Source: Neorhizobium vignae (GTDB lineage: Bacteria; Pseudomonadota; Alphaproteobacteria; Rhizobiales; Rhizobiaceae). Taken from it: 64,000 bases of DNA. The stretch covers positions 62,001-126,000 of the forward strand of contig NZ_JNNU01000003.1 in assembly GCF_000732195.1 (NCBI RefSeq), read 5' to 3'. Position numbers and translations under genes: made by a program. This document shows, piece after piece, positions 44,428-52,849 of this stretch. The notes under the pieces are model-generated. The model saw nothing but the letters and a program-made list of their open reading frames with translations, searched no databases and was not told the origin of the DNA. Positions within the stretch are counted from its first letter, which is position 1, and the number at the start of each line of letters is the position of its first letter.

Positions 44428-45993
44428 TCAAGAGAAGCTCAGGTTGTTGCGGAATTCCATCATCTCGAAGCTGATTGGCTTCCATTGCACGTCCTTGCGG
44501 GCGGCGTAGACGTCGAACGGCTGGTAGAGAATAACGGCCGGCGCCTCCTCCTCGAAAATGTCGCGCAGGCGGTTGAAGGCGTCGAAGCGTTCCTTGCCGT
44601 CAGGCAGTTGCGCAACCTTCACGCACAGGTCGTTAAATTCCGCCGGTGCTTCCCAGCCCCAGCGCTTCTGAACGCCACGGCCCGGACCGAATTCGGAGAC
44701 GATAGTCGTATAGGCATCGGTTAGCGACATGCCGTTCGACCAGTTGCGCATCATGACGTCGTCGTCCTTCGGATTTGCACCCGGAGCGTAGATCTTCGGC
44801 TCGACGGTGACGCCGATTGCCTTCCACATCTCGATCATCATCATCAGGGCGGGGATGGCATTGGCGTAGTAGTTGCCCATCGTGTGATAGGTGATCGGCG
44901 TACCGTCATAGCCGCTTTCCTTGACCAGTCGCCTGGCCTCCTCGACGTTGTATTCCAGGGCACGGCGATTGGGATCGAAGGTCTTGCCCATGTGTGGGAA
45001 GTTCATACCGGCGGGAATGGAGGCCTTGTTCTTCCAGAGCGCTTCGACCATCAGCGGGCGATTGACGGCGAGTGCAAGGGCGCGGCGCAGGGTCTTTGAC
45101 TTGAACATCGGCTTGTTCATGTTGAACGTGAACATCTGGAAGTTCTCGATCAGCGTGCCGCGCGTCTCGATGTCTGAATAGCCGTCGATCAGCGCAATGT
45201 CGTCGGGCGTCAGCGTCGTGATGATGTCGTATTCACCGCTGATTAGGCCGGCGACGCGGGTCGCAGGCTCGGCAACCACCTGATAGGTGATCTTCGAGGC
45301 GGTGGGTTTCATGCCCCAGTAGGCGTCGTTGGCCTGGAGGACGACGCGGTCGTTGGCCACAAACTCGACGAACTTGTAGGGACCGGTTCCGATCGGCTTG
45401 TTGCCGAAGGCGACCGCGCCAAGGCTCTTGTAGTAATCCTTTGGCACGATGCGGCCAAGCCACGAGGCAAGGAAGCGCTCGATGAGGAAAGACGGCGTCT
45501 TGGTGCGCAGCACGACGGTATACTTGTCCTCGACGACCGGCTCATCCCAATCCGGCGAGAAAGCACGGCCGTTCGGGATGGTCTTGATCGCGGTGTCGCC
45601 CCAGAGTCGCTCTGACGAGAACGTGTAGGCAACGTCCTCGGCGGTCAGTTCCATGTCGTTGTGGAACTTGACGTTCTGGCGCAGCTTGAACCGGACGGAC
45701 TTGTCGTCGATCCGCTGCCAGCTCTCGGCGAGCTGCGGAACAAGCTCGATGCCGCTGCCTGGCGCGCCATTGCCGAACCAGTCGCGAGTGATCAGCGTGT
45801 CGAAGATCTGGTTGACGATGCGGGGGCCGACATTGCTGATCGCGTTGATCGGCTCGAGCGAGGCCGGGACGCCGTTAACGCCGATCCTCAGCTCGCGCGT
45901 TTTTTGCGCAAAGGCAAACCTCAGGCTCGTGGTGGATGCCAGCGCCATGATGCTTGCGCCGATGAAGAGGTTTCTGCGATTGGTCTTGAGCAT
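44428..45993 (-). CDS. ABC transporter substrate-binding protein, family 5, with Tat-like signal
   Basis: 521 aa; GGAG nine bases before the ATG. The N-terminus TNRRNLFIGASIMA is twin-arginine-like, with cleavage near residue 29 (AFA-Q), so the protein may be exported folded. Family 5 parts: VRFKLRQNVKFHNDMELTAEDVAYTF (cited as FKLRQNVKFHNDMELTAEDV), FGNKPIGTGPYKFVEF, FTFNMNKPMFKSKTLRRALALAVNR (cited as MFKSKTLRRALALAVNR). First transport gene after the DeoR regulator. Family 5 proteins bind peptides, nickel, sugars or opines; the downstream phosphodiesterase and phosphatase suggest a phosphorylated ligand here (inference). Confidence 0.92.
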   Translation of the reverse strand: MLKTNRRNLFIGASIMALASTTSLRFAFAQKTRELRIGVNGVPASLEPINAISNVGPRIVNQIFDTLITRDWFGNGAPGSGIELVPQLAESWQRIDDKSVRFKLRQNVKFHNDMELTAEDVAYTFSSERLWGDTAIKTIPNGRAFSPDWDEPVVEDKYTVVLRTKTPSFLIERFLASWLGRIVPKDYYKSLGAVAFGNKPIGTGPYKFVEFVANDRVVLQANDAYWGMKPTASKITYQVVAEPATRVAGLISGEYDIITTLTPDDIALIDGYSDIETRGTLIENFQMFTFNMNKPMFKSKTLRRALALAVNRPLMVEALWKNKASIPAGMNFPHMGKTFDPNRRALEYNVEEARRLVKESGYDGTPITYHTMGNYYANAIPALMMMIEMWKAIGVTVEPKIYAPGANPKDDDVMMRNWSNGMSLTDAYTTIVSEFGPGRGVQKRWGWEAPAEFNDLCVKVAQLPDGKERFDAFNRLRDIFEEEAPAVILYQPFDVYAARKDVQWKPISFEMMEFRNNLSFS

Positions 45994-46041
45994 CTGTTGT
46001 CTCCTGCGTGGGACGATGCGGTTTAGGGAAAGTGGATGCGT

Positions 46042-46815
46042 CTAGTTCGCGATGACGAACTTCTTGCGCAGCTTTTCAGGGGCTGCGTCGATGATGGATT
46101 TCGCGCCTGCATCGGTGGCGATGACCCCGATGTCTTCGATCTTCGCGGTGACCGACAAGCTCGACTTGGTGAACTTCGAATGATCCGCCACAACGATCAC
46201 ACGCCTCGACACCTCGATCATGGCGCGCGCCACGCTCGCGTTGACCGGCGAGACCGTGCAGACCAGGCCTCGATCGATATCGATCGACGCGGCGTTGAGG
46301 ATGAGCTTATCGACATTGAACTGACGGATGGCCTGCTCGGCCAAGGGGCCCCAGAAGGAACGGTTCGTTTCGGTGTATTCGCCGCCGATCGCGTAGATGT
46401 TGCGCCCCTCGACGCGCGCCAGCTCGGCGATGATATCGATCCCGTTCGAAATGCAGGTGAGGCCACGTCTATCCGCCAGCTTCTTGGCAACTTCCAGCGC
46501 CGTCGTGCCGGCGTCGAAGAGGACTGTATCGCCATCAGCGATCATGCCGGAGACAACGGAGGCGATGGCAACCTTCTCCGCCTGCTTCCAGACCAGACGC
46601 GCAGCATTGGTCGAATCCTGCGCGACCTGATTGAGCATGACCGCCCCGCCATGCGTCCGGCGCAACAACCCAGCCTCCTCCAGCTCCGCCAGGTCGCGTC
46701 GAGCCGTGGCGACCGAGATCGAAAACCGCTCCGTGAGGGTGCGGTTGTCGATGAAGTTATGCTCGCGCAGCAGATCGATGATCTGCGCCTGACGATCTTC
46801 GGCCTGAGTCAGCAC
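46042..46815 (-). CDS. DeoR/GlpR-family regulator of the importer-phosphodiesterase operon
   Basis: 257 aa from a GTG start. N-terminal DeoR helix-turn-helix (AQIIDLLREHNFIDNRTLTERFSISVATARRDL, cited as RTLTERFSISVATARRDLAE) and a C-terminal phosphosugar sensor (GDTVLFDAGTTALEVAKKL, CTVSPVNASVARAMIEVSR, VADHSKFTK). GlpR relatives sense glycerol 3-phosphate, which the downstream phosphodiesterase could release. It is the first gene of a collinear run to 38985, 48 bp upstream of the binding protein gene. A perfect 15-bp-arm palindrome 25 bp before its start is the likely autoregulatory operator. Confidence 0.9.
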   Translation of the reverse strand: MLTQAEDRQAQIIDLLREHNFIDNRTLTERFSISVATARRDLAELEEAGLLRRTHGGAVMLNQVAQDSTNAARLVWKQAEKVAIASVVSGMIADGDTVLFDAGTTALEVAKKLADRRGLTCISNGIDIIAELARVEGRNIYAIGGEYTETNRSFWGPLAEQAIRQFNVDKLILNAASIDIDRGLVCTVSPVNASVARAMIEVSRRVIVVADHSKFTKSSLSVTAKIEDIGVIATDAGAKSIIDAAPEKLRKKFVIAN

Positions 46816-46839
46816 GGGTGTTCTTCCCTGTCACCAATT

Positions 46840-46874
46840 GATAGATATCGCTCATCGTTTGAGCGATATCTATC
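46840..46874. promoter_or_regulatory. 35-bp perfect palindrome, probable DeoR-family operator
   Basis: Arms GATAGATATCGCTCA and TGAGCGATATCTATC, a five-base centre (TCGTT), no mismatch. It lies 25 bp upstream of the DeoR-type gene start, where an autoregulated promoter would be. GATATC occurs in each arm, giving a nested dyad. Confidence 0.75.
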
Positions 46875-47090
46875 GTTATTAGGTGACGTCCGTATGACTG
46901 TTTACGGTGTTTTGTCGGATTTAAATTTTGACCGAAGACGGTGCCATCATGATTTGCCTGAGTGATACCGCTCGCCGCTCGTCGTTGCGGCCATGTAGCA
47001 TCAGCCACTCTCGACGTTCTGGGCGCAACCGAGCGGAAGGCTACATCTCCAGATGACACCACGTCCCTTTTGACGCTCAGGATGAAGCTA

Positions 47091-47205
47091 TCAAGGCATC
47101 ATCCTTGACCGCCTCGACGAGGAATCGAAGACTGTCCTGACGCAGAGCGGGATGTTCCTTCGAGGTGGATTAGACCACGTGGATGGGCAGTCGCGTCGGT
47201 GAAGC
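47091..47205 (-). pseudogene. Probable remnant of a LysR-type regulator C-terminus
   Basis: One minus-strand frame reads RLPIHVV, a stop, then STSKEHPALRQDSLRFLVEAVKDD. This looks like the end of a LysR-type effector domain (LPIHVVxPSxxHLxxxxRxFxDFLVE) broken by an internal stop. No start, helix-turn-helix or longer intact frame is present upstream. Identification rests on one short motif, so it is tentative. Confidence 0.35.
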
Positions 47206-47519
47206 GCATAAAAGCATTCCTGACCGACATAGGGGCGCAAAGCGGAAATGATGTCCGTTTCGGGGACGACTGCAGACTGGCGTGTTTCAGCCCGACGTTT
47301 GCCGTAAGCCGACATTCTGCTCCCGGCCCCACAGCGGAAATGATTTCCGCTATGCGCCTTCATGTCAGTCATAGGAGACGTCATAATGCTTGCCTAAAGC
47401 AGACATCGCCCCGCGGCCGTGTCACGTCGCCTGCGCGTCCAGAGCGGTCATCCGCGTGCGAATGACGGCGGAAGCAAAAGCCCCACCGCCATTCCATTCG
47501 CGTCGTCTTCTTTGGAGAC

Positions 47520-47990
47520 TTAGATCTCGGAGAGAACCGTCAGATCGCCGGTCCGCCATACATTGTCGACCGTATTGCGGGTGATGACCCAGACATCACC
47601 TGCCCGGATCAGCTCGACGTCGTAGCGGTTCTTCATCAGATAATGGCGCGAAGGATCACTGCGGGGAACGTGCTGGGCCTCCACGAGCACATCCATGCGC
47701 GCCGTGTCGCCGTCGATCGTCACACGCGGATTGCTGACGGAATGGGTTGTATCCAGCGTGCTGAGCGACGTCGAAAGGGCCGCGACGATGACATCCCGGC
47801 CTTCGATGACCGGATATTCGAACCCGGCCTTGGCGGCCGCCGGCCGGAAGTCTGAGACCGCGTTTTCTGCGAGTGACGACGATAGAAGCTCCTTGTCTCG
47901 GAGGTCGATACCAGCCGCGAAGCGATACAACGCTTCGACGACAGCCAGCTTGTCGGCGGCCTCCTGAGTGAGAGATGGCGAGACTGTCAT
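47520..47990 (-). CDS. SnoaL-like / NTF2-fold protein 1
   Basis: 156 aa. Start at the second Met (MTVSPSLTQ), eight bases after AAGGAG; a Met two codons earlier sits on the ribosome site. SnoaL-like domain of the larger type: AVVEALYRFAAGIDLRDKELLSSSLAEN (cited as ALYRFAAGIDLRDKELL), ISHSVSNPRVTIDGDTA-like core (THSVSNPRVTIDGDTARM), HYLMKNRYDVELIRAGDVWVI. Members are isomerases, dehydratases, cyclases or ring-hydroxylating-dioxygenase small subunits. Last gene of the five-gene cluster transcribed from 50569 downward. Confidence 0.85.
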   Translation of the reverse strand: MTVSPSLTQEAADKLAVVEALYRFAAGIDLRDKELLSSSLAENAVSDFRPAAAKAGFEYPVIEGRDVIVAALSTSLSTLDTTHSVSNPRVTIDGDTARMDVLVEAQHVPRSDPSRHYLMKNRYDVELIRAGDVWVITRNTVDNVWRTGDLTVLSEI

Positions 47991-48095
47991 GAACATACTC
48001 CTTCCTGTGCGGGGGCTTGCGGATGCAAGCCTTCCCCGGCATCCACGCCTCAGGCGCAGATGTTCGTTGTCTGATGAGATTGTGAGGTGGGCCTG

Positions 48096-48422
48096 CTACT
48101 CGAGATCGGCGTCGATGCGCTCGATCCGGCCCTCAGAATTGATCGCGATCTTGAGGATGCCGACCTCGTGGCCGAAATCTCCCGTGAAATCGAGACGGAC
48201 ATTTGAGTTGAAGTCGTCCGGAGTCTCGATGGACAGCAGCCTGCTTGTGGTGTTGTACCCAACAAAGAACCGCTCGAGATAGATCCGGACGCCGGCCCTG
48301 CCGACGAAGGCGTCGCCGACCGAAACATCGTTGATGACGGCATCGGCAGCAAACAGGGACAGTGCGCCCTCAACGTCGAAGGCGTTGGCGGTCGCGATGA
48401 AGGATTCAACAAGCTTCTGCAT
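48096..48422 (-). CDS. SnoaL-like / NTF2-fold protein 2
   Basis: 108 aa, GAGGAA eight bases upstream of the ATG. NTF2-like fold: FIATANAFDVEGALSLFAADAVINDVSVG (cited as ANAFDVEGALSLFAADAVI), FVGRAGVRIYLERFFVGYNT, C-terminal beta-strands. A small stand-alone binding or isomerase fold. Ten bases downstream of the reductase gene, so probably one transcript. Having two SnoaL-like proteins in one cluster suggests a cyclic or polyketide-like substrate, but nothing proves it. Confidence 0.8.
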   Translation of the reverse strand: MQKLVESFIATANAFDVEGALSLFAADAVINDVSVGDAFVGRAGVRIYLERFFVGYNTTSRLLSIETPDDFNSNVRLDFTGDFGHEVGILKIAINSEGRIERIDADLE

Positions 48423-48432
48423 CGTGCGTTCC

Positions 48433-49413
48433 TCAGATGTCGACGATCGTGGTATCAGCGATGGTCTGAGCGAAGCCGCTCCCGAACACAACTGCGGGCG
48501 TGTGGAAGCCGGGGCGGACTTCGCCTGCGAGCACACGGCGGCCAGCTTCGGCCGCAGCCATCGCCGTAAAAGTGTAACCGTTGACCGTGTCGAGAAGCGA
48601 GCGGATCACCTGGCCTTCCGCGTCTGTGATTTCGACGGCTGCCTGGTATCGGTTCGCGAGACGATCCTCTTCGCTCGGTCCATCCGGAAGCTGCGAGAGA
48701 TCGCCCTGAGGGAACCCGTCTCCAGTCACATGCACAAAGGTCTCGACATTGGGGACGTCCGTCGACCGCCAGATCGTGATGAGATCGGGAAGCGTCACCG
48801 GGAAACAGTCGACCTCACCCTTGCCAAAGTCGAATTTCCGAATGCCCTCGGCAGGAGTGCTGACGAGCTTGCCGTCGATACGAGCCAGGGTCTGGGTGGT
48901 GACATTTTCCATAGCGCTGATTGCCGACCCGCGCGAGAGACCACCTGCGACATGCAGCGCGATCCTGATTTTGCGGGGGTCGCGGACTGTCTCGACAGCG
49001 TGCCCGGCTAGGCTGCCGAGCATTGCTACGCTGCCACCACCGCCTGGCATCAGCATGATCCCTGCTGCCTTCGCCTCGTCGTCCAGGATTTCGGCCAGAC
49101 GGTAGCTGTCGAGTTCGGCAGCAGTATCAAGATAGTGGACGCCATTGCGGATCGCCGCACGCATCAGGACTCCGGCGGTCCGCAGGAAAGGCCCGGCGCA
49201 GTTCACCAGGACCGAAATATCGGCAAGGCCTTTGTCGATCGCCCCGGCGTCGTCGAGGCCGAACACCCGGTACTCAACGCCGAGCTCGGCGGCAAGCCTG
49301 GAGAGGGTCGCTTCGCTGCGGCCTGCGAGAACGAGAGGCGTGCCTGCTTTCGCATGTTTTGCTGCCATGCGGCCGGTATAGCCGGTCGCGCCATAGATCA
49401 TCAGCTTTGTCAT
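48433..49413 (-). CDS. Saccharopine-dehydrogenase-like oxidoreductase
   Basis: 326 aa. N-terminal NAD(P)-binding motif MIYGATGYTGRMAAKHAKAG, then VLVNCAGPFLRTAGVLMRAAIRNGVHYLDTAAELD (cited as NCAGPFLRTAGVLM and GVHYLDTAAELD) and LMPGGGGSVAMLGSLAG, typical of trans-acting enoyl-reductase/saccharopine-dehydrogenase-like proteins. Starts one base after the stop of the VOC gene. Likely reduces a carbonyl or enoyl compound in the cluster's unknown pathway. A lysine-pathway role is unlikely because length and motifs fit the short enoyl-reductase-like group. Confidence 0.85.
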   Translation of the reverse strand: MTKLMIYGATGYTGRMAAKHAKAGTPLVLAGRSEATLSRLAAELGVEYRVFGLDDAGAIDKGLADISVLVNCAGPFLRTAGVLMRAAIRNGVHYLDTAAELDSYRLAEILDDEAKAAGIMLMPGGGGSVAMLGSLAGHAVETVRDPRKIRIALHVAGGLSRGSAISAMENVTTQTLARIDGKLVSTPAEGIRKFDFGKGEVDCFPVTLPDLITIWRSTDVPNVETFVHVTGDGFPQGDLSQLPDGPSEEDRLANRYQAAVEITDAEGQVIRSLLDTVNGYTFTAMAAAEAGRRVLAGEVRPGFHTPAVVFGSGFAQTIADTTIVDI

Positions 49414-49414
49414 G

Positions 49415-49810
49415 TCAGTGCTGCCATTCCTTGTGGACGAATTCGAGGCCGTAGCCGTCCGGGTCGCGAACCTGGGCGGCGTAGTAACGCGGGTCGTAAT
49501 GAAGCTGCAGGACGGGTGGATGGATCTCCGTTGCACCGGCGGCCATGGCGGCGTCGAAGGCTGCATCGACCTGGGCGGTGCCTTTGGCAACGAAACCCAC
49601 GTGAGCCGCGCGACCTTCGACGACGCCTTCGCGAAGCCAGAAGAACACCCTGCCGTGCGCGCCAAAACCCTTGAGGTCGGGGTGGCCGGGAGGACCATCC
49701 TTGCCGTCGTAATCATGTGCGTGGACGATCCCGAGCGACGCCAGCGCCGCCTCGTAGAAGGCGATCGATCGGGCGATGTTGCTCACGGATATAAAGACAT
49801 GATCGAGCAC
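49415..49810 (-). CDS. VOC-family (glyoxalase/bleomycin-resistance fold) protein
   Basis: 131 aa. GTG start, six bases after AGGAG. LDHVFISVSNIARSIAFYEAAL at the N-terminus and RDPDGYGLEFVHKEW at the C-terminus are the two ends of the vicinal-oxygen-chelate fold; the metal-type residues H4 and E126 (in GLEFV) are present. Relatives are glyoxalase-like or extradiol-dioxygenase-like. Translationally close to the reductase gene downstream. Substrate unknown. Confidence 0.85.
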   Translation of the reverse strand: MLDHVFISVSNIARSIAFYEAALASLGIVHAHDYDGKDGPPGHPDLKGFGAHGRVFFWLREGVVEGRAAHVGFVAKGTAQVDAAFDAAMAAGATEIHPPVLQLHYDPRYYAAQVRDPDGYGLEFVHKEWQH

Positions 49811-49825
49811 GCTGCTCTCCTTTGG

Positions 49826-50569
49826 TCAGATGATGTAGCCGCCGGCGACTTCGATATTTTGGGCGTTGATCCAGCGGTTCTCGCTCGATAGAAGGCTGGC
49901 CACGACCCCGCCGATCTCTTCGGGTTCGCCAACACGGCCGAGCGCGGTCTGGCCCGCGAGCATCGCCTCGAACTCGTCGTTCAGGCCGCCGCCGAGTTCG
50001 GTGCGGATCGCGCCCGGAGCTATCGAGTTCGCCCGGATGCCCCGCTCGCCGAACTCCTTCGCCATGTAGCGGGTCAGGACTTCGAGGCCACCCTTAAACG
50101 AGGCATAGGGCGCGACGCCTGCGGTCGCCACGCGCGATGTGGCGCTGGTGATGTTTATGATCTGGCCGTCATCCGCCATAAGCGGAAGCAGGATCTGGGT
50201 CAGGAAGAATGGGCCCCTGAGGTGGACGTTGAACAGTCCGTCGAACTGCTTTTCCGTGACTGTGGCGATCGGATTGAAGAGGCCATATCCGGCGTTGTTG
50301 ACTAGATAGTCGAAGTCGCCACGGCCCCAGACGGATTGCAGTTGGGCGGCGACGGCATCACGAAATGTAGGGAAGGTACTAACGTCTCCGACATCGAGCT
50401 TCAGGGCCACGGCCCTGCCGCCGCTCTGCACGATCGTCTTCACGACCTCCTCTGCTTTTTCGGGATTGCTGTTGTAGGTGACTATCACACCCATGCCCTT
50501 TCGGGCGCATTCCACGGCGGTACTCGCTCCGAGGCCTCGGCTGCTTCCGGTGACGATGACGATCTTCAT
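49826..50569 (-). CDS. Short-chain dehydrogenase/reductase
   Basis: 247 aa. Start at MKIVIVTGSSRGLG. Classical SDR: cofactor motif TGSSRGLG (residues 7-14), NNAG near residue 90, catalytic YASFK, and GIRANSIAPGAIRTE. A Ser/Arg at the cofactor loop leaves NADP as the probable coenzyme. First gene of the cluster, divergent from the AraC gene at 50706 with 136 bp between. Commonly such SDRs reduce or oxidise small ketones. Confidence 0.92.
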   Translation of the reverse strand: MKIVIVTGSSRGLGASTAVECARKGMGVIVTYNSNPEKAEEVVKTIVQSGGRAVALKLDVGDVSTFPTFRDAVAAQLQSVWGRGDFDYLVNNAGYGLFNPIATVTEKQFDGLFNVHLRGPFFLTQILLPLMADDGQIINITSATSRVATAGVAPYASFKGGLEVLTRYMAKEFGERGIRANSIAPGAIRTELGGGLNDEFEAMLAGQTALGRVGEPEEIGGVVASLLSSENRWINAQNIEVAGGYII

Positions 50570-50705
50570 GGGGCTTCCCTTCCCTGTTCGGTATGACCTG
50601 AAGCTAGGCCGATGCCATCTCTGCCGCTCACCCATTTCTCTTTGTTTCTTGCCTATTTGTGCTTCACGCTTGCGGTCGCGTCCCCGGTCTGACACGCTCG
50701 CCTCT

Positions 50706-51587
50706 ATGGAAAAGCAACTTCAGGAACTGCGCAGCTTGGCCTCGTCGGCCGAAAACCGCCGGACGGAAACGGGAATTCCCCGCTTCGCCATGGTGCAGGG
50801 CGAGATACCGGAACATCGGCTTTCGGCCGTCTACGAGCCGATGATCAACCTGATTCTGACGGGCTCGAAGACGATGACGGTCGGCGAACGGACCTTCGCC
50901 TACGACCCCGCCACCTATTTCGTCATGTCTGTCGATCTACCCGCCGTGGGGTCGGTGCATCCGTCGGTCACGGGGGAGCCGTATCTGGCGGTCAGCCTAA
51001 CGCTCCACCCTCCGACGGTCGCGGCGCTGATCAGTGACCTGCCCGTGCAGGTATGCAGCAAGCTGTTCGGGTCGGGTTTCTCCGTTGCGCCCGTTAGCGA
51101 GGAATTTCTCGATGCCTGGGTGCGGATGCTTCGGCTTATGGGCCGGCCAGACGAGGTCGCGGTGCTCGCGCCTGCCTACGAACGGGAGATCCTGTTCCGG
51201 GTGCTGCAGGGACCCTTGGGCTGGATGCTTCGGGACATCGCGACGCCCGACGCGGCGCTCTCACGGATCAGCGTCGCGGTCCAATGGATACGAGAGAATT
51301 TCGCAAAGCCCTTGAGGGTCCAGGCGCTTGCCGAGATGGCGGCCCTGAGCGTCTCGGCATTCCACCGCCACTTCAAGGCTGTCACGGCGCTGAGCCCGAT
51401 CCAATACCAAAAGCAGGTTCGCCTACTCCATGCCCGCACGCTTCTGATGGCAGGAGAGGGAAGCGCAACATCTGTGGCCTTCTGTGTCGGCTACGAAAGT
51501 CCGAACCAGTTCAGCCGGGAATACGCTCGGCGGTTCGGGCTACCCCCGTCCAAGGACGTAATACGTCTTCGTGGCGAGGCCGCGTAA
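50706..51587 (+). CDS. AraC-family regulator divergent from the SDR cluster
   Basis: 293 aa. N-terminal AraC_N-type domain (GIPRFAMVQGEIPEHRLSAVYEPMINLILTGSKTMTVG, cited as YEPMINLILTGSKTMTVGER), C-terminal helix-turn-helix pair (PLRVQALAEMAALSVSAFHRHFKAVTALSPIQYQK, cited as ALAEMAALSVSAFHRHFKA, and ATSVAFCVGYESPNQFSREYARRFG, cited as VGYESPNQFSREYARRFG). This domain pairing is typical of activators of neighbouring SDR or aldo-keto-reductase genes. No good ribosome site is visible. It likely controls the five genes downstream of 50569. Confidence 0.9.
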   Translation: MEKQLQELRSLASSAENRRTETGIPRFAMVQGEIPEHRLSAVYEPMINLILTGSKTMTVGERTFAYDPATYFVMSVDLPAVGSVHPSVTGEPYLAVSLTLHPPTVAALISDLPVQVCSKLFGSGFSVAPVSEEFLDAWVRMLRLMGRPDEVAVLAPAYEREILFRVLQGPLGWMLRDIATPDAALSRISVAVQWIRENFAKPLRVQALAEMAALSVSAFHRHFKAVTALSPIQYQKQVRLLHARTLLMAGEGSATSVAFCVGYESPNQFSREYARRFGLPPSKDVIRLRGEAA

Positions 51588-51804
51588 CTGTGCCTATGCC
51601 GGAGATGTCTATTTTCGACCGCTTAGCGCCGGCATCACGGACGTTCGTGTGGGCCGCAAGACTTCCCCAAAGCAGACTCTTGGCTTATTTGGGCTGAATG
51701 TTCGATCTGGGTGGTTTTCGGACAGTCTGGTTTGAAGGATCGTCAACCGATAAGCTGCCGTCCGTCTCACCCTCGAAGCTCGTCGCAGGCATATCGGTAC
51801 GTCT

Positions 51805-52443
51805 TCAGACGCCACCTTGCCGATATCTCGGCGGGAGTTCTGCGATGGGCAGATCGTCGGCCTTGAACGGCTTACCGCTGGACCAGGGAAGCATGTTCAG
51901 CACTACACCTAAACTCGTGCTGATTGCCCCAAACACGAGCTTGCCAAGCGGCTTTTTCCAACCAGCAAGAAGCGCACCGAGCGGTTTGAAGATCAAAAGT
52001 GGGATTAAGCCGAACGGTAGGATCAAGAAGGTCAGCACCATCGGGGCCGCCGCCTCCATCATAGGGTCGCCGCCGTATCGAAGGCGGAGATGCGGGTTAC
52101 GGGCGACTGCAAACGGAATCAGTTCTTCCATGAACCGAACGTAGTCGGCGGACCGATCGAGGCCTGTCTCTCCCTGCCAATCCAGCGAGGATAGCGCCCT
52201 TGACGCGAAGAGCGTCCGCAAACGCGCGCTGTGGACTGGAAACCCAGTGGTGCCGACCCCACTCGTAACGTGAAGGTGCAGGAAACGAAACGAAGTCCAT
52301 GGGACGAGTCTGACGGACCGTCCTTGCGTCACCGAAAGGCCTTGGGCGTCGATGACGTAGGCCATCGTGATCCCTGGCGAGCTTTTATGATGAATATGGA
52401 CTTTCGCGGTAAAGCGGTAGGTCGGAGGGTCGTCCGTCTGCAA
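51805..52443 (-). CDS. Membrane protein of unknown function (212 aa)
   Basis: TTG start seven bases after GGAG. The N-terminal half is soluble and PH-like in flavour (YVIDAQGLSVTQGRSVRLVPWTSFRFLHL, cited as VIDAQGLSVTQGRSVRLVPW). One or two transmembrane segments follow at about residues 130-155 (MVLTFLILPFGLIPLLIF) and a weaker one near 165-185. Polar C-terminus. I do not recognise a family. Neighbours give no hint. Confidence 0.55.
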   Translation of the reverse strand: MQTDDPPTYRFTAKVHIHHKSSPGITMAYVIDAQGLSVTQGRSVRLVPWTSFRFLHLHVTSGVGTTGFPVHSARLRTLFASRALSSLDWQGETGLDRSADYVRFMEELIPFAVARNPHLRLRYGGDPMMEAAAPMVLTFLILPFGLIPLLIFKPLGALLAGWKKPLGKLVFGAISTSLGVVLNMLPWSSGKPFKADDLPIAELPPRYRQGGV

Positions 52444-52849
52444 TTGAGCTCTCCAATACTGTCCACCAATGGAAGTGCCGCGTGTCCCGCGGTTGACTGC
52501 TTACGGGAGACTATAGATCAGCCGCTACCGTCTCCTACAAGGGTCGGTTGCTGAATGGCGGCTTACCGCAAAGGGGGGCTGAAACCCGCCAGGCTGCAGT
52601 CGGCCCCAAACCCGCCTTCCATGCTTTGGAAATATGCCGAGCTTGTGGGCCGTTCGCGGGAAATTTCTGAGTATAAGGAGCGCCCGCACATACAGCGACG
52701 GACTTCACCCCGTCACGGGCGCGATTGGCGCGTCGCGGGTCACCAACGCTAACGAAGGAACCCATCCCGTCCAAACTCATCCCATCCAGAGAGGTTTGAA
52801 GCCTCGTCGGAAACCGCCTGCGTAGGCGGCGAGGTTTTTGCGCGCTGCT
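52444..52849. other. Intergenic region between two unknown genes
   Basis: 406 bp. It should contain the promoter of the membrane protein gene (minus strand). I see no conserved frame, palindrome or RNA gene. Confidence 0.4.

Larger units (their letters stand above)
46816..47519. other. Intergenic region with DeoR operator and a decayed gene remnant
   Basis: 704 bp without an intact gene. It holds the large palindrome at 46840-46874, a probable LysR-type 3' remnant at about 47091-47200 on the minus strand, and a short palindrome AGCGGAAA-TGA-TTTCCGCT at 47333-47351 whose left part recurs as AGCGGAAATGATGTCCG around 47238. No tRNA or complete gene. Confidence 0.5.
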
